DNA of 64,000 nt from Egibacteraceae bacterium (GTDB lineage Bacteria > Actinomycetota > Nitriliruptoria > Euzebyales > Egibacteraceae). The notes under the pieces are model-generated. The model saw only the letters and a program-made list of their open reading frames with translations. It was not told the DNA's origin and did not search any database. Of the stretch, positions 25,485 to 33,963 are shown piece after piece. The first letter of the stretch is position 1. Every line of letters begins with the position of its first letter. The stretch spans positions 736,767-800,766 of the forward strand of contig JAUJNX010000001.1 in the NCBI GenBank assembly GCA_030447925.1, in the 5' to 3' direction. A program made the position numbers and the translations under genes.

Positions 25485-26221
25485 GCGGCCCCCGCGTGGC
25501 GCTGGTCAGCGGCGCCGGCTCGGGTATCGGCCGGGCCACCGCAACCGCCTTCGCGGTCTCGGGGGTGCGGGTGCTCGCCCTCGACCTGGCGGCGGACGCG
25601 CTGGAGGCGACGGCGCGGACCGCCGCGGGCATCGCGGTCGCGCGCACGGACGTGACCGACGAGGAGCAGGTGGCCGCGGCCGTCGCGACCGCCGTCCAGC
25701 GCTGGGGGCGCATCGACGTGGTGGCCAACGTCGCGGGGCGGTACGCGCCGACGCCGATCAGCGAGCTGTCGCCCGCCGTCGTCAGCGGGCTGTTCGCGAC
25801 CAACGTGCTGGGCCCCATCCTGCTGACGCGCGCAGCGTTCCCGCACCTGAGGGCGGCCGGCGGCACCGTCGTCAATGTGTCGAGCACGACGGCGCGCAAG
25901 GCCACCGCCCGGGCCAGCACCTACGCGGCGACCAAGGCCGCGGTGGAGCAGCTGACCCGCTGCTGGGCGCTGGAGTTCGCCCCCCACGGGGTGCGCGTGA
26001 ACGCCGTCGCCCCCGGGCCCACCGACACGCCGATCCTGGCCAACGCGGGTCTGGCCCCGGAGGCGGTCGCCGCGATCCATCGCAGCGAGGTGGCCGCCAT
26101 CCCCCTGGGGCGGCGCGGCCGGCCCGAGGACGTCAGCTGGTGGATCCTCGCGCTCGCCGAGCCGGGGTGCTGGGTGACCGGCGAGATCGTGACGGTCGAC
26201 GGGGGCCTCGGTGTCACCTGA
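25481..26221 (+). CDS. Short-chain dehydrogenase/reductase, copy 2
   Basis: A 246-aa SDR with SGAGSGIG, a catalytic NVSSTT, TYAATK triad and C-terminal TVDGGLG. Asp after strand 2 (LALDLAA) suggests NAD(H). The substrate-side half is closely similar to the cluster's first SDR, so the two arose by duplication; the different cofactor loop hints that one oxidises and the other reduces. The third position of the expected N-N-A-G motif differs (NVAG). Confidence 0.85.
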   Translation: MSGPRVALVSGAGSGIGRATATAFAVSGVRVLALDLAADALEATARTAAGIAVARTDVTDEEQVAAAVATAVQRWGRIDVVANVAGRYAPTPISELSPAVVSGLFATNVLGPILLTRAAFPHLRAAGGTVVNVSSTTARKATARASTYAATKAAVEQLTRCWALEFAPHGVRVNAVAPGPTDTPILANAGLAPEAVAAIHRSEVAAIPLGRRGRPEDVSWWILALAEPGCWVTGEIVTVDGGLGVT

Positions 26222-27767
26222 GCCCGCGCCCGGCTACCCTTTCGACCGCAGCGGCCTCGTGACCGACGACCGCGGGGTGCGCCAGTACGCCGACCGCCCG
26301 CCCACCCTGGTCGCGATGCTGCGCGCCAGCGCGGACCGGTCGCCGATGGTCGACGCCCTGGTGCACGGTGGGACACGTCTTCGCTACGAGCAGCTGTGGG
26401 AGCGAGCGGCGCGCGTGGCCGGCGGGCTCCGCCGCGACGGCGTGCGCAGCGGGGACCGGGTCGTGCTCCAGATGCCCAACGGGCTGGACTGGTGCGTCGG
26501 GTTCTTCGGCATCCAGCTCGTGGGGGCGGTGGCGGTCCCGGTGAACCCCCGCCTGACGGCGAGCGAGTCGGGCTACATCACCCGCGATGCCGGAGCGGCG
26601 CGCACCCTGGCGCAGGGCGGCGCGCTGCCGGACGGCCCGCCGGTGGTCGCCGACGACGCCGCGCCCGACGACCTGGCGGCCATCTTCTACACCAGCGGGA
26701 CCACCGGGCGGCCCAAGGGCGCGATGACCTCGCACCGCAACTTCCTGGCAAACACCGAGACGGCGCGGCGGGTCCTGCGGCTGTCGGCGGCCGCCCCGCC
26801 CCGGACGCTCATCGCCGCGCCGCTGTTCCACGTCACGGGCTGCAACAGCCAGCTGCTGCCCACCTGCGAGCTCGGCGGCACCGCGGTGCTGCTCGACGCG
26901 TTCCAGCCCGCCGCGTTCCTGCGCGCCGTCGCGCAGGAGGAGATCACCATGCTGATGGCGGCGCCGGCGATGTACGCGATGGCCCTGCGGGTCGGGCGCG
27001 TGCGCCCCGAGGGCGTCGCCTCCGTGCGCTCCCTGAGCTACGGCGGCGCGCCCGTGCCAGGGGAGCTGGTGCGGGCGCTGGCGGAGGCGTTCCCGAGGGC
27101 CCGGCTGGGCAACGGCTTCGGGCTCACCGAGACCTCCTCGTTCGCCACCTACCTGCCGCACGAGGACGCGCTCCGCCGGTCCGACAGCGTGGGCCACGCC
27201 GTCCCGCCCGTCGACCTGCGGCTCGCCGCGCTGGAGCGTGACGACGCGGCGGGCGAGCTGCTGGTGCGCGGGCCCAACGTCGTGGGCGGGTACTGGGGGG
27301 ACCCCGCTCGCACAGCGGCGACCTTCGCGGACGGCTGGCTGCGCACGGGCGACGTCGCCCGCATCGGACCCGACGGGCTGGTGCAGGTCGTCGACCGCGT
27401 CAAGGACGTCATCAACCGGGCCGGCGAGAACGTCTACAGCGTCGAGGTCGAGCACGCCCTGGGCCTGCACCCCGCCGTCGCCGAAGTCGCCGTGGTCGCC
27501 GTGCCCGACGAGCTGGCCGGCGAGAAGGTCGGTGCGGTGCTGGTCCCTCACCCGGGGGCCGCCTTGGACCCGTCGGCGGTCGTGGCCGCCGCCGCCGAGC
27601 ACCTGGCCGCGTTCAAGCTGCCGCAATACGTCGCGGTCCGCCCGGAACCTCTGCCGCGCAACCCCGGCGGCAAGGTGCTCAAGGCCGAGCTGCGCGCGCG
27701 CACCGCCTGGTCGGTGGCCCGCAGGCGCCGCACCCATCCGTCCCCCGTTCCGCCGAGACAGGAGTGA
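26211..27767 (+). CDS. AMP-forming acyl/aryl-CoA ligase
   Basis: A 518-aa ANL-superfamily enzyme: P-loop YTSGTTGRPKG (160-170), GFGLTETSS, GWLRTGDVA, DRVKDVINRAGENVY and the C-terminal catalytic Lys in NPGGKVLK. It activates a carboxylate as the adenylate and transfers it to CoA or a carrier thiol. In context, a cinnamate/coumarate or beta-aryl acid would be the substrate. Starts 11 bp inside the preceding SDR gene (GTG). Confidence 0.9.
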   Translation: MSPEPAPGYPFDRSGLVTDDRGVRQYADRPPTLVAMLRASADRSPMVDALVHGGTRLRYEQLWERAARVAGGLRRDGVRSGDRVVLQMPNGLDWCVGFFGIQLVGAVAVPVNPRLTASESGYITRDAGAARTLAQGGALPDGPPVVADDAAPDDLAAIFYTSGTTGRPKGAMTSHRNFLANTETARRVLRLSAAAPPRTLIAAPLFHVTGCNSQLLPTCELGGTAVLLDAFQPAAFLRAVAQEEITMLMAAPAMYAMALRVGRVRPEGVASVRSLSYGGAPVPGELVRALAEAFPRARLGNGFGLTETSSFATYLPHEDALRRSDSVGHAVPPVDLRLAALERDDAAGELLVRGPNVVGGYWGDPARTAATFADGWLRTGDVARIGPDGLVQVVDRVKDVINRAGENVYSVEVEHALGLHPAVAEVAVVAVPDELAGEKVGAVLVPHPGAALDPSAVVAAAAEHLAAFKLPQYVAVRPEPLPRNPGGKVLKAELRARTAWSVARRRRTHPSPVPPRQE

Positions 27768-27772
27768 GACCG

Positions 27773-29068
27773 ATGGCACCAGGGCGGGTACGCGTCGTGG
27801 TCACGGGCGTCGGGGCCGTCTCCCCCTACGGCGTCGGCGCGCGGACCCTGTTCGAGGGCCTGTGCTCGGTCAGGAGCACCGCCGCCAGGATCACCCGCTT
27901 CGACCCCGGCCGGTTCGCCGTGCAGATCGCGTGCGAGGTCCCCGGCTTCGACCCCCGGGACCACCTCCCGCGCAAGCTCGTCCCGCAGCTCGACCCGTTC
28001 GCCCAGTTCGCGCTGGTCGCCGCGGAGGAGGCGCTGGACCAGGCAGGGCTGCTCGCGCCGCCGGAGGACCCGGCGGCCCACCCCCTCCGGCTCCCCCTTG
28101 TCGACGGGGTGGACCCGGCGCGCGTCGGCACCGTCGTGGCCTCCAGCATCGGCGGTCTGCAGGAGATGACCGACCAGCACGCCCGCCTCCTGGGCGGCGG
28201 TCCCGAACGGGTCCGGCCGTTCCTGTCCATCGCCATGCCGCTGAACATGGGGGCCGGCCAGGCCGCCATCCGCCACGGCCTGCGCGGCCCGTCGTTCTCG
28301 GTGGTATCGGCCTGCGCGAGCTCGGCCGACGCCATCGGCACCGGGATGGACCTCATCCGCGCGGGCCGGGCCGACATCGTGCTCGCCGGCGGCGCAGAGG
28401 CCGCCGTGAACCCCCTGAGCACCGCGGGCTTCGGGGCCGCGGGGGCGCTCAGCCGGCGCAACGACGACCCGGCACGGGCGAGCAGGCCCTTCGACGTGGA
28501 CCGTGACGGCTTCGTCAACGGCGAGGGCGCCGGGCTGCTCGTGCTGGAGCGCGCGGAGCACGCCGCGGCCCGTGGCGCCCCGGTCCTCGCCGAGCTGGCC
28601 GGCTACGGCGGCACCAACGACGCCCACCACACCACGCGGCCCAGCCCCGATGGGCGGGGTGCCGCCGAGGCGCTGCGCCTCGCCCTGCGCGACGCGGAGG
28701 CGGAGCCCGCCGACATCGACCACGTCAACGCCCACGGGACCTCCACGCCGATCAACGACGCGGCCGAGGCGCGGGCGATCCGGGCGGTGTTCGGCGCGCA
28801 CGCCGACCACGTGGCCGTGACCAGCACCAAGTCGGCGATCGGGCACACGCTCGGCGCGGCGGGCGGCGTGGAGGCGGTGGCCACCGTCCTGGCCATGGGC
28901 GCCGGCGTGGTGCCCCCGAGCCTCAACCTGGAGCGACAGGACCCGGCCTGCGACATCGACGTCGTCGCGCCCGCGCCGCGCCGCACCCGCCTGCTGGCGG
29001 CCTGCTCCAACTCCTTCGGCTTCGGCGGCCACAACGCGGTGCTGGTCCTGCGGGCGGCGGGGGCGTGA
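27773..29068 (+). CDS. Beta-ketoacyl synthase (FabF/KAS II type)
   Basis: A 431-aa ketosynthase with the complete Cys181 (VSACASS)-His321 (NAHGTST)-His358 (KSAIGHTL) triad and Lys353. It should catalyse decarboxylative condensation of malonyl-ACP. No ACP, malonyltransferase or chain-length factor gene is next to it, so it must borrow these from fatty-acid synthesis or act on CoA esters. ATG 27773 is 8 bp after GGAG; a GTG three codons earlier is less likely. GTGA overlap with fabG. Confidence 0.9.
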   Translation: MAPGRVRVVVTGVGAVSPYGVGARTLFEGLCSVRSTAARITRFDPGRFAVQIACEVPGFDPRDHLPRKLVPQLDPFAQFALVAAEEALDQAGLLAPPEDPAAHPLRLPLVDGVDPARVGTVVASSIGGLQEMTDQHARLLGGGPERVRPFLSIAMPLNMGAGQAAIRHGLRGPSFSVVSACASSADAIGTGMDLIRAGRADIVLAGGAEAAVNPLSTAGFGAAGALSRRNDDPARASRPFDVDRDGFVNGEGAGLLVLERAEHAAARGAPVLAELAGYGGTNDAHHTTRPSPDGRGAAEALRLALRDAEAEPADIDHVNAHGTSTPINDAAEARAIRAVFGAHADHVAVTSTKSAIGHTLGAAGGVEAVATVLAMGAGVVPPSLNLERQDPACDIDVVAPAPRRTRLLAACSNSFGFGGHNAVLVLRAAGA

Positions 29069-29781
29069 GCGCGTGGGCCCTGGTCACGGGGTCCTCGAAG
29101 GGCATCGGCAGGGCCGTGGCGGTCGCACTGGCCGGGCAGGGCGCGTCCGTGCTGGTGCACTACGGCAGCGACCGGGAAGGGGCGCTGGCGACCGCCGGGT
29201 CGTGCAGGGCGGCCGGGGGCGAGGCGGAGGTCGTGGGCGCCGACCTCGCCGGCAGCCACGAGCCCGTCGAGGAGGCCGTGCGCGCGGTCGGGGGCGTGCA
29301 CACCCTGGTCAACTGCGCGGGCACGACCCGGGACGGGCTCGCGGTGTCGATGTCCGACGAGGACTTCGCGCTGACGCTGGAGGTCAACCTCGTCGCCGCC
29401 TTCCGGCTGAGCCGGATGGTGCTGCCCGCCATGCTGCGCGTCCGCCGCGGTCGGATCGTCAACGTCGCCAGCGTGGTCGGCATGGTCGGGAACGCGGGCC
29501 AGGCGAACTACGCCGCCAGCAAGGGCGGCCTGATCGCGCTCACCCGTACCCTCGCCCGGGAGGTGGGGCGCAGGGGGATCACGGTGAACGCGGTCGCACC
29601 GGGCCTCATCCGCACCCGGATGACCGCGGGGCTGGCGGAGGAGGAGCTGCTGGCGCGGGTCCCCGCCCGCCGCAGCGGCACCCCCGAGGAGGTGGCGTCG
29701 GTGGTCGCGTACCTGTGCTCGCCGGGGGCGGGCTACGTCAACGGCGCGGTGGTGCCCGTGGACGGGGGCATGTCGGCCTAG
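29065..29781 (+). CDS. FabG-type 3-oxoacyl reductase
   Basis: A 238-aa SDR: TGSSKGIGRA, NCAG, NVASVVG and NYAASK, ending VPVDGGMSA. This is the closest in the window to canonical FabG, including NAVAPGLIRT-RM. Following the ketosynthase with a 4-bp overlap, it most likely reduces the beta-keto group made by it. Last gene of the operon; its stop overlaps the convergent LysR stop by 4 bp. Confidence 0.9.
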   Translation: MSAWALVTGSSKGIGRAVAVALAGQGASVLVHYGSDREGALATAGSCRAAGGEAEVVGADLAGSHEPVEEAVRAVGGVHTLVNCAGTTRDGLAVSMSDEDFALTLEVNLVAAFRLSRMVLPAMLRVRRGRIVNVASVVGMVGNAGQANYAASKGGLIALTRTLAREVGRRGITVNAVAPGLIRTRMTAGLAEEELLARVPARRSGTPEEVASVVAYLCSPGAGYVNGAVVPVDGGMSA

Positions 29782-30716
29782 GACGGGGCGCCGCGAGGGG
29801 CGGGCGAGGGGGTCGTCACCAGGCGCTCGCACACCCGCCGGGCGGCCTCCAGGAAGGCGTCCAGCGGGGGCGTCCCGCCGCTGGCGGGGTGCACGGCCGC
29901 CAGGCGGATGCGCTCGCCCGTCACGGCGACGAAGGCGACGCCCTCGTGCCCGGCGGCCGCGGTCAGCGCCGACGCGGCGCAGATGCCCAGCTCCGCCTGC
30001 ACGAGGCCGAGCATCGTGTCCATCCCGCTGACCTCGGCGCGGACGCGCGGTTCGAACCCGTGGCGGCGGCAGAGGGCGACGAGATCGGCCCTGTGGCCCC
30101 GGCGCAGCGAACCGCGAGCCATGATCCACAGCTCGTCGCGCAGCTCCGCGATCGGGACGCCCGTCGCGCCCGCCAACCGGTGCCCCGCGGGCACGGCGAC
30201 GTGCAGGGGCTGCTCGGAGAGGACGAGCGTGACCATGCCGTCGTCGAACGTCGGCTGCGGCCCGAGCTGCCAGAGCAGTCCGGCGTCGAGCTTGCCCTCC
30301 TGGACGAGCGCGAGCTGCTCCTCGGCGCCCGACTGCTCCAGCCGCAGCCCGATGCGCGGGTGGGTCACGCTGAGCGCCGTGGCGGCCGCCGGGACCACGC
30401 GGGCGGCCAGGGAGCTGACGAACCCGACTCCCAGGCGACCTACGTCGCCGCGTCCGGCGGAGCGGGTGTCCGCCACGACGCGGTCGAACTGCGCGAGCGC
30501 CTCCTTGCCCTCCTCCAGGAGGATCCGTCCCGCAGCCGTCAGGGTGACCCGCCGCGTGTTGCGCTTGAGGAGCGTGACCCCCAGCTCCTCCTCCAACTGC
30601 CGGATCTGCTTGCTCAACGCCGGTTGCGAGATGTACAGCGCAGCGGCGGCGCGACCGAAGTGCAACGTTTCTGCGACGACCAGGAAATAGTGCAGTCGAC
30701 GCAATTCCAGACCCAT
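29778..30716 (-). CDS. LysR-family transcriptional regulator
   Basis: A 312-aa LTTR: N-terminal HTH (LHYFLVVAETLHFGRAAAALY-type, then SQPALSKQIRQLEEELG) and an effector domain from about residue 90. Divergent from the ABC importer and convergent with the biosynthetic operon, so it may control either. Aromatic acids are common ligands in this family, which would fit; inference. Confidence 0.9.
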   Translation of the reverse strand: MGLELRRLHYFLVVAETLHFGRAAAALYISQPALSKQIRQLEEELGVTLLKRNTRRVTLTAAGRILLEEGKEALAQFDRVVADTRSAGRGDVGRLGVGFVSSLAARVVPAAATALSVTHPRIGLRLEQSGAEEQLALVQEGKLDAGLLWQLGPQPTFDDGMVTLVLSEQPLHVAVPAGHRLAGATGVPIAELRDELWIMARGSLRRGHRADLVALCRRHGFEPRVRAEVSGMDTMLGLVQAELGICAASALTAAAGHEGVAFVAVTGERIRLAAVHPASGGTPPLDAFLEAARRVCERLVTTPSPAPRGAPS

Positions 30717-30733
30717 ATCCGCAGGTTACCAGC

Positions 30734-30749
30734 GCGAAGCCAACTTCGC
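30734..30749. promoter_or_regulatory. Palindrome in the LysR/ABC-importer divergent region
   Basis: GCGAAG (30734-30739), CCAA, CTTCGC (30744-30749): a perfect inverted repeat just upstream of the LysR start, a typical place for the recognition site of a LysR protein. Confidence 0.5.
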
Positions 30750-30861
30750 CTTGGACAATCAGCGCCCCGGCGCGCATCGTTCGGGTCGACGGAGCTGCGC
30801 GCAAAAGAGTTTAACCAATCATTCATCTCGCGCTCCGCCGCTGGTCCCCGAAAGGACGGAG

Positions 30862-32220
30862 ATGGTTGTTGTGCGAATGCTCGGGCGGCACGGCCTGGTC
30901 ATGCTGGTGGTGGTCGCACTCGCCGCAGGCTGCGGCGCAGGGGGAGAGGCGGCGGACGGGGGCGACGGCTCGCAGACCCCCGGCGCCGGCACCCAGCAGG
31001 ATGCGGCCGAACCGATCACGATCACGTGGGAGTCGTACAACTACGGCACCCAGGGGCTCGGCGGGGAGGGCACACAGCGGCTCCTCGACGCCTTCGCGGA
31101 GCAGCACCCCGACATCCGCGTCGAGCCCGTCGGCACACCGGCGGGGGAGATCCACACGAGCGTGCAGGCGAAGGCCGCGGCGGGCGACCCGCCCGAGGTG
31201 GCGCAGATCGGCTGGAGCAAGTTCGCCTTCGCCCAGGAGAACCTGCCCCTGGTGCCCGTCCAGGAGATCGCCCCGCCCGGGGAGTGGGAGGCGCACGTCG
31301 CGGGCTTCTCGGAGCAGGCGCTGGCCATCGGCGAGGCCGACGGCCAGATCGTGGCGATGCCCTACGCGGTCTCGACGCCGACGCTGTTCTACAACGCGGA
31401 CCTGCTCCGCCAGGCCGGGCTGGACCCGGACGCGCCGCCGGAGACCTGGGACGAGGTCCGCAGCGCGGCCCTCCAGCTGGTCGAGCGCACCGACGCCGAG
31501 GGCGTCTACCTCGCGGCCGCCAACGCGGCCAAGTCGGACTTCATCACGCAGTCGTTGATCAACAGCAACGGCGGGCGGCTGCTCGCCGAGGACGGCACCG
31601 CGGCGTTCGACGGCCCCGAGGCGGTCGAGGCGCTGGCGATGACCCAGGACCTCACCGAGTCGGGGGCGCAGCCCCGCATCGCTGACGACGAGGCCGTCGC
31701 GCTGTTCCGCGCCGGACGCCTCGGCATGTACCTGACCTCCACGGCCCTGCTCGCCGGCTTCCAGGAGGCCGCGACGGATGGCGACTGGGAGCTGCGCACT
31801 GCGGGGATGCCGGCCTTCGGCGCCCAGCCGGTGCGCGTGACCAACTCGGGGGGCGGGCTGTTCGTCCTCACCGACGACCCGGAGGAGCAGGCCGCGGCGT
31901 GGGAGTTCGTCCGCTTCCTCACCAGCGACGAGGCGTTCACCATCCTGGCCACGACGATCGGCTACCTGCCCCTGCGGCCCGCGGCGGTGGACGACCCGGA
32001 CCAGCTGGGGAGCTACCTGGAGGAGAACCCCGCGCTGTTGCCGGCGATCGCGCAGCTGGATGAGCTGGAGCCGTACCAGGACATGCCGGGCCCCGACGGC
32101 GCCCGTGCGCGCGAGCTCCTGCAGGACGAGGCGGTCGCCCCGATCATGCTGGACGGCGCGGACCCCACCGCCACGCTCTCGGCGGTCGCCGACCGGGTGG
32201 ACGAGCTGCTCGCACCGTGA
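30862..32220 (+). CDS. ABC-importer substrate-binding lipoprotein (sugar type)
   Basis: A 452-aa extracellular solute-binding family 1 protein. Signal: MVVVRMLGRHGL... then a hydrophobic stretch ending ALAAGC (lipobox). Family features include FAEQHPDIRVE, MPYAVSTPTLFYNADLLRQAG and FRAGRLGMYL. Probably binds a sugar, polyol or glycoside. Starts at 30862, 30871 and 30877 are all in frame; the first has AAAGGA in range. Overlaps the permease by 4 bp. Confidence 0.85.
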   Translation: MVVVRMLGRHGLVMLVVVALAAGCGAGGEAADGGDGSQTPGAGTQQDAAEPITITWESYNYGTQGLGGEGTQRLLDAFAEQHPDIRVEPVGTPAGEIHTSVQAKAAAGDPPEVAQIGWSKFAFAQENLPLVPVQEIAPPGEWEAHVAGFSEQALAIGEADGQIVAMPYAVSTPTLFYNADLLRQAGLDPDAPPETWDEVRSAALQLVERTDAEGVYLAAANAAKSDFITQSLINSNGGRLLAEDGTAAFDGPEAVEALAMTQDLTESGAQPRIADDEAVALFRAGRLGMYLTSTALLAGFQEAATDGDWELRTAGMPAFGAQPVRVTNSGGGLFVLTDDPEEQAAAWEFVRFLTSDEAFTILATTIGYLPLRPAAVDDPDQLGSYLEENPALLPAIAQLDELEPYQDMPGPDGARARELLQDEAVAPIMLDGADPTATLSAVADRVDELLAP

Positions 32221-33152
32221 CCTCCACGACCACCGCCGCGCCCCCGGGCGCGGATCGCGGTAGCGGCGCCCGTCCAGCCGGTACGGGCGCCGCCCTGCCC
32301 TGGCTGCACGTCGCACCCGCGCTCGGCGTGGTCGTCCTGTGGGTGTACCTCCCGCTCCTCGCCACCCTGGCGCTGAGCTTCTTCCGCTGGAACCTCACCG
32401 GCGACGAGCGGCCCTTCGTCGGCCTGGACAACTACGCCGCCCTCCTGGGCGACCCCGCCTTCGCCCGCGCCGCGGGCAACACGCTGATCTACGCCCTGGG
32501 CCTGCTCCCGCTGGCGGTCCTGCTGCCGCTGGCCGTCGCGATCCTGGTCTGGAACCGGGGCGGGCGGCTGCGGCAGGCGTACCGCACGATCCTGTTCGCC
32601 CCCGTGATCCTCCCGCCCGTGGTGGGGGCGGTGATGTGGCAGTGGCTGCTGCACCCTCTGCTCGGCGTCGTGAACCTCGCGCTCGGTGGCATCGGGGTCG
32701 GCCCGCAGAACTGGCTGGGCGATCGCGACCTCGCGATCTGGTCGGTCATCGTGGTGACCGGCTGGAAGGTGTTCGGGCTCGGCTTCTTGATCTTCTCCGC
32801 GGCGTTGTCCGGGTTGGAGCGCAACCAGATCGAGGCGGCGCGCGTGGACGGCGCCACCGAGGGCGAGATCACCCGCGCCATCGTCCTGCCGCTGCTGACC
32901 CCCACCATCCTGCTCATGACCTTCCTCACGGTCACGCTGGGAGCGCAGTGGGCCTTCTCCGCCGTCCACGTCCTCACCCAGGGCGGACCGGCGGGCGCCA
33001 CCGACAACCTGTACTACCTGCTCTACCGCTACGCCTTCGGCTACTTCGACACCGGGACGGCGTCCGCGCTCGCGGTGCTCGTGTTCGCCGGCTTCGCGGT
33101 GCTCGCCCTCGCGCAGCTGCGCCTGACGGACCGGCTGGGACATGACCGTTAG
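32217..33152 (+). CDS. ABC-importer permease 1 (MalF/UgpA type)
   Basis: A 311-aa permease with six hydrophobic segments and the ATPase-coupling EAA loop as EAARVDGATEGEITRAI. N-terminal Gly/Pro-rich tail in the cytoplasm. GTG start overlapping the binding-protein stop. It overlaps permease 2 by 11 bp. Confidence 0.9.
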   Translation: MTSTTTAAPPGADRGSGARPAGTGAALPWLHVAPALGVVVLWVYLPLLATLALSFFRWNLTGDERPFVGLDNYAALLGDPAFARAAGNTLIYALGLLPLAVLLPLAVAILVWNRGGRLRQAYRTILFAPVILPPVVGAVMWQWLLHPLLGVVNLALGGIGVGPQNWLGDRDLAIWSVIVVTGWKVFGLGFLIFSAALSGLERNQIEAARVDGATEGEITRAIVLPLLTPTILLMTFLTVTLGAQWAFSAVHVLTQGGPAGATDNLYYLLYRYAFGYFDTGTASALAVLVFAGFAVLALAQLRLTDRLGHDR

Positions 33153-33963
33153 GGAGCTGCGGGCCACGCTGTCCGCCCACGCCCTGGTCGTGCTCGTGTG
33201 CGTGTTCAGCGCCCTGCCGGTCGTGTGGGCCGTGTCCACCTCGTTCAAGGGCCCGGCGGCGATCTTCGCCCCCGACCTGGTCCCCGCCGACCCCACCCTG
33301 GACAACTACCGCGCGACCCTGGCCACCTTCCCCGTCGCCCGGCTGGTGCTGAACACCGGCGCCGTGGCGGCGGCCGTCGCAGCGCTCCAGCTGCTGCTCG
33401 CGGTGCTGGCCGCCTACGGGCTGGTCCGCTTCCGCTTCCGGGGCGGACCGGTCGTCCTCACCGCTCTCGCCGCCGCGATCATCGTGCCGCAGCAGTGCCT
33501 CATCGTCCCCAACTACCTGCTGGCGGCGCAGATGGGCTGGATCGACACCTACGTGGGGCTGGCCGCGCCGCAGCTGGCGGGCTGCGCGCTGGGCGTGCTC
33601 CTGCTGCACCAGCACGTGCGCGCGTTCCCGCGGTCGTTGCTGGACGCCGCCCAGATCGACGGGGCAGGGCACGCCACGGTGCTGTGGCGCATCGTGGTCC
33701 CAAACCTGCGCCCGGTCCTGGTGGCGCTGGCCGTGCTGTTCTTCATCACCAGCTGGAACGAGTACCTGTGGCCCCTGCTCGTCGCGTCCGGGACGGAGCG
33801 GGCCACGGTGCAAGTGGGCCTGCAGGCGTTCCAGACCGAGCAGGGCAACGACTGGGGTCGCATGATGGCCGCCGCGGTGCTGGTGACCGCACCTGTGCTG
33901 CTCGCCTACGGCCTGGCCCAGCGCTGGATCGTCGCGGCGTTCGTGCAGGGGACGGGCCGGTGA
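33142..33963 (+). CDS. ABC-importer permease 2 (MalG/UgpE type)
   Basis: A 273-aa permease; EAA loop DAAQIDGAGHATVLWRIV. Ends with AQRWIVAAFVQGTGR, the usual MalG/UgpE tail. Overlaps its neighbours on both sides, so the four importer genes are translated together. Confidence 0.9.
   Translation: MTVRELRATLSAHALVVLVCVFSALPVVWAVSTSFKGPAAIFAPDLVPADPTLDNYRATLATFPVARLVLNTGAVAAAVAALQLLLAVLAAYGLVRFRFRGGPVVLTALAAAIIVPQQCLIVPNYLLAAQMGWIDTYVGLAAPQLAGCALGVLLLHQHVRAFPRSLLDAAQIDGAGHATVLWRIVVPNLRPVLVALAVLFFITSWNEYLWPLLVASGTERATVQVGLQAFQTEQGNDWGRMMAAAVLVTAPVLLAYGLAQRWIVAAFVQGTGR

Noticed and set aside
27773..29781. Ketosynthase and FabG as housekeeping fatty-acid synthesis genes
   Set aside because: No fabD, fabH or acpP beside them, and they are translationally chained to the accessory genes; a loan from primary metabolism remains possible.
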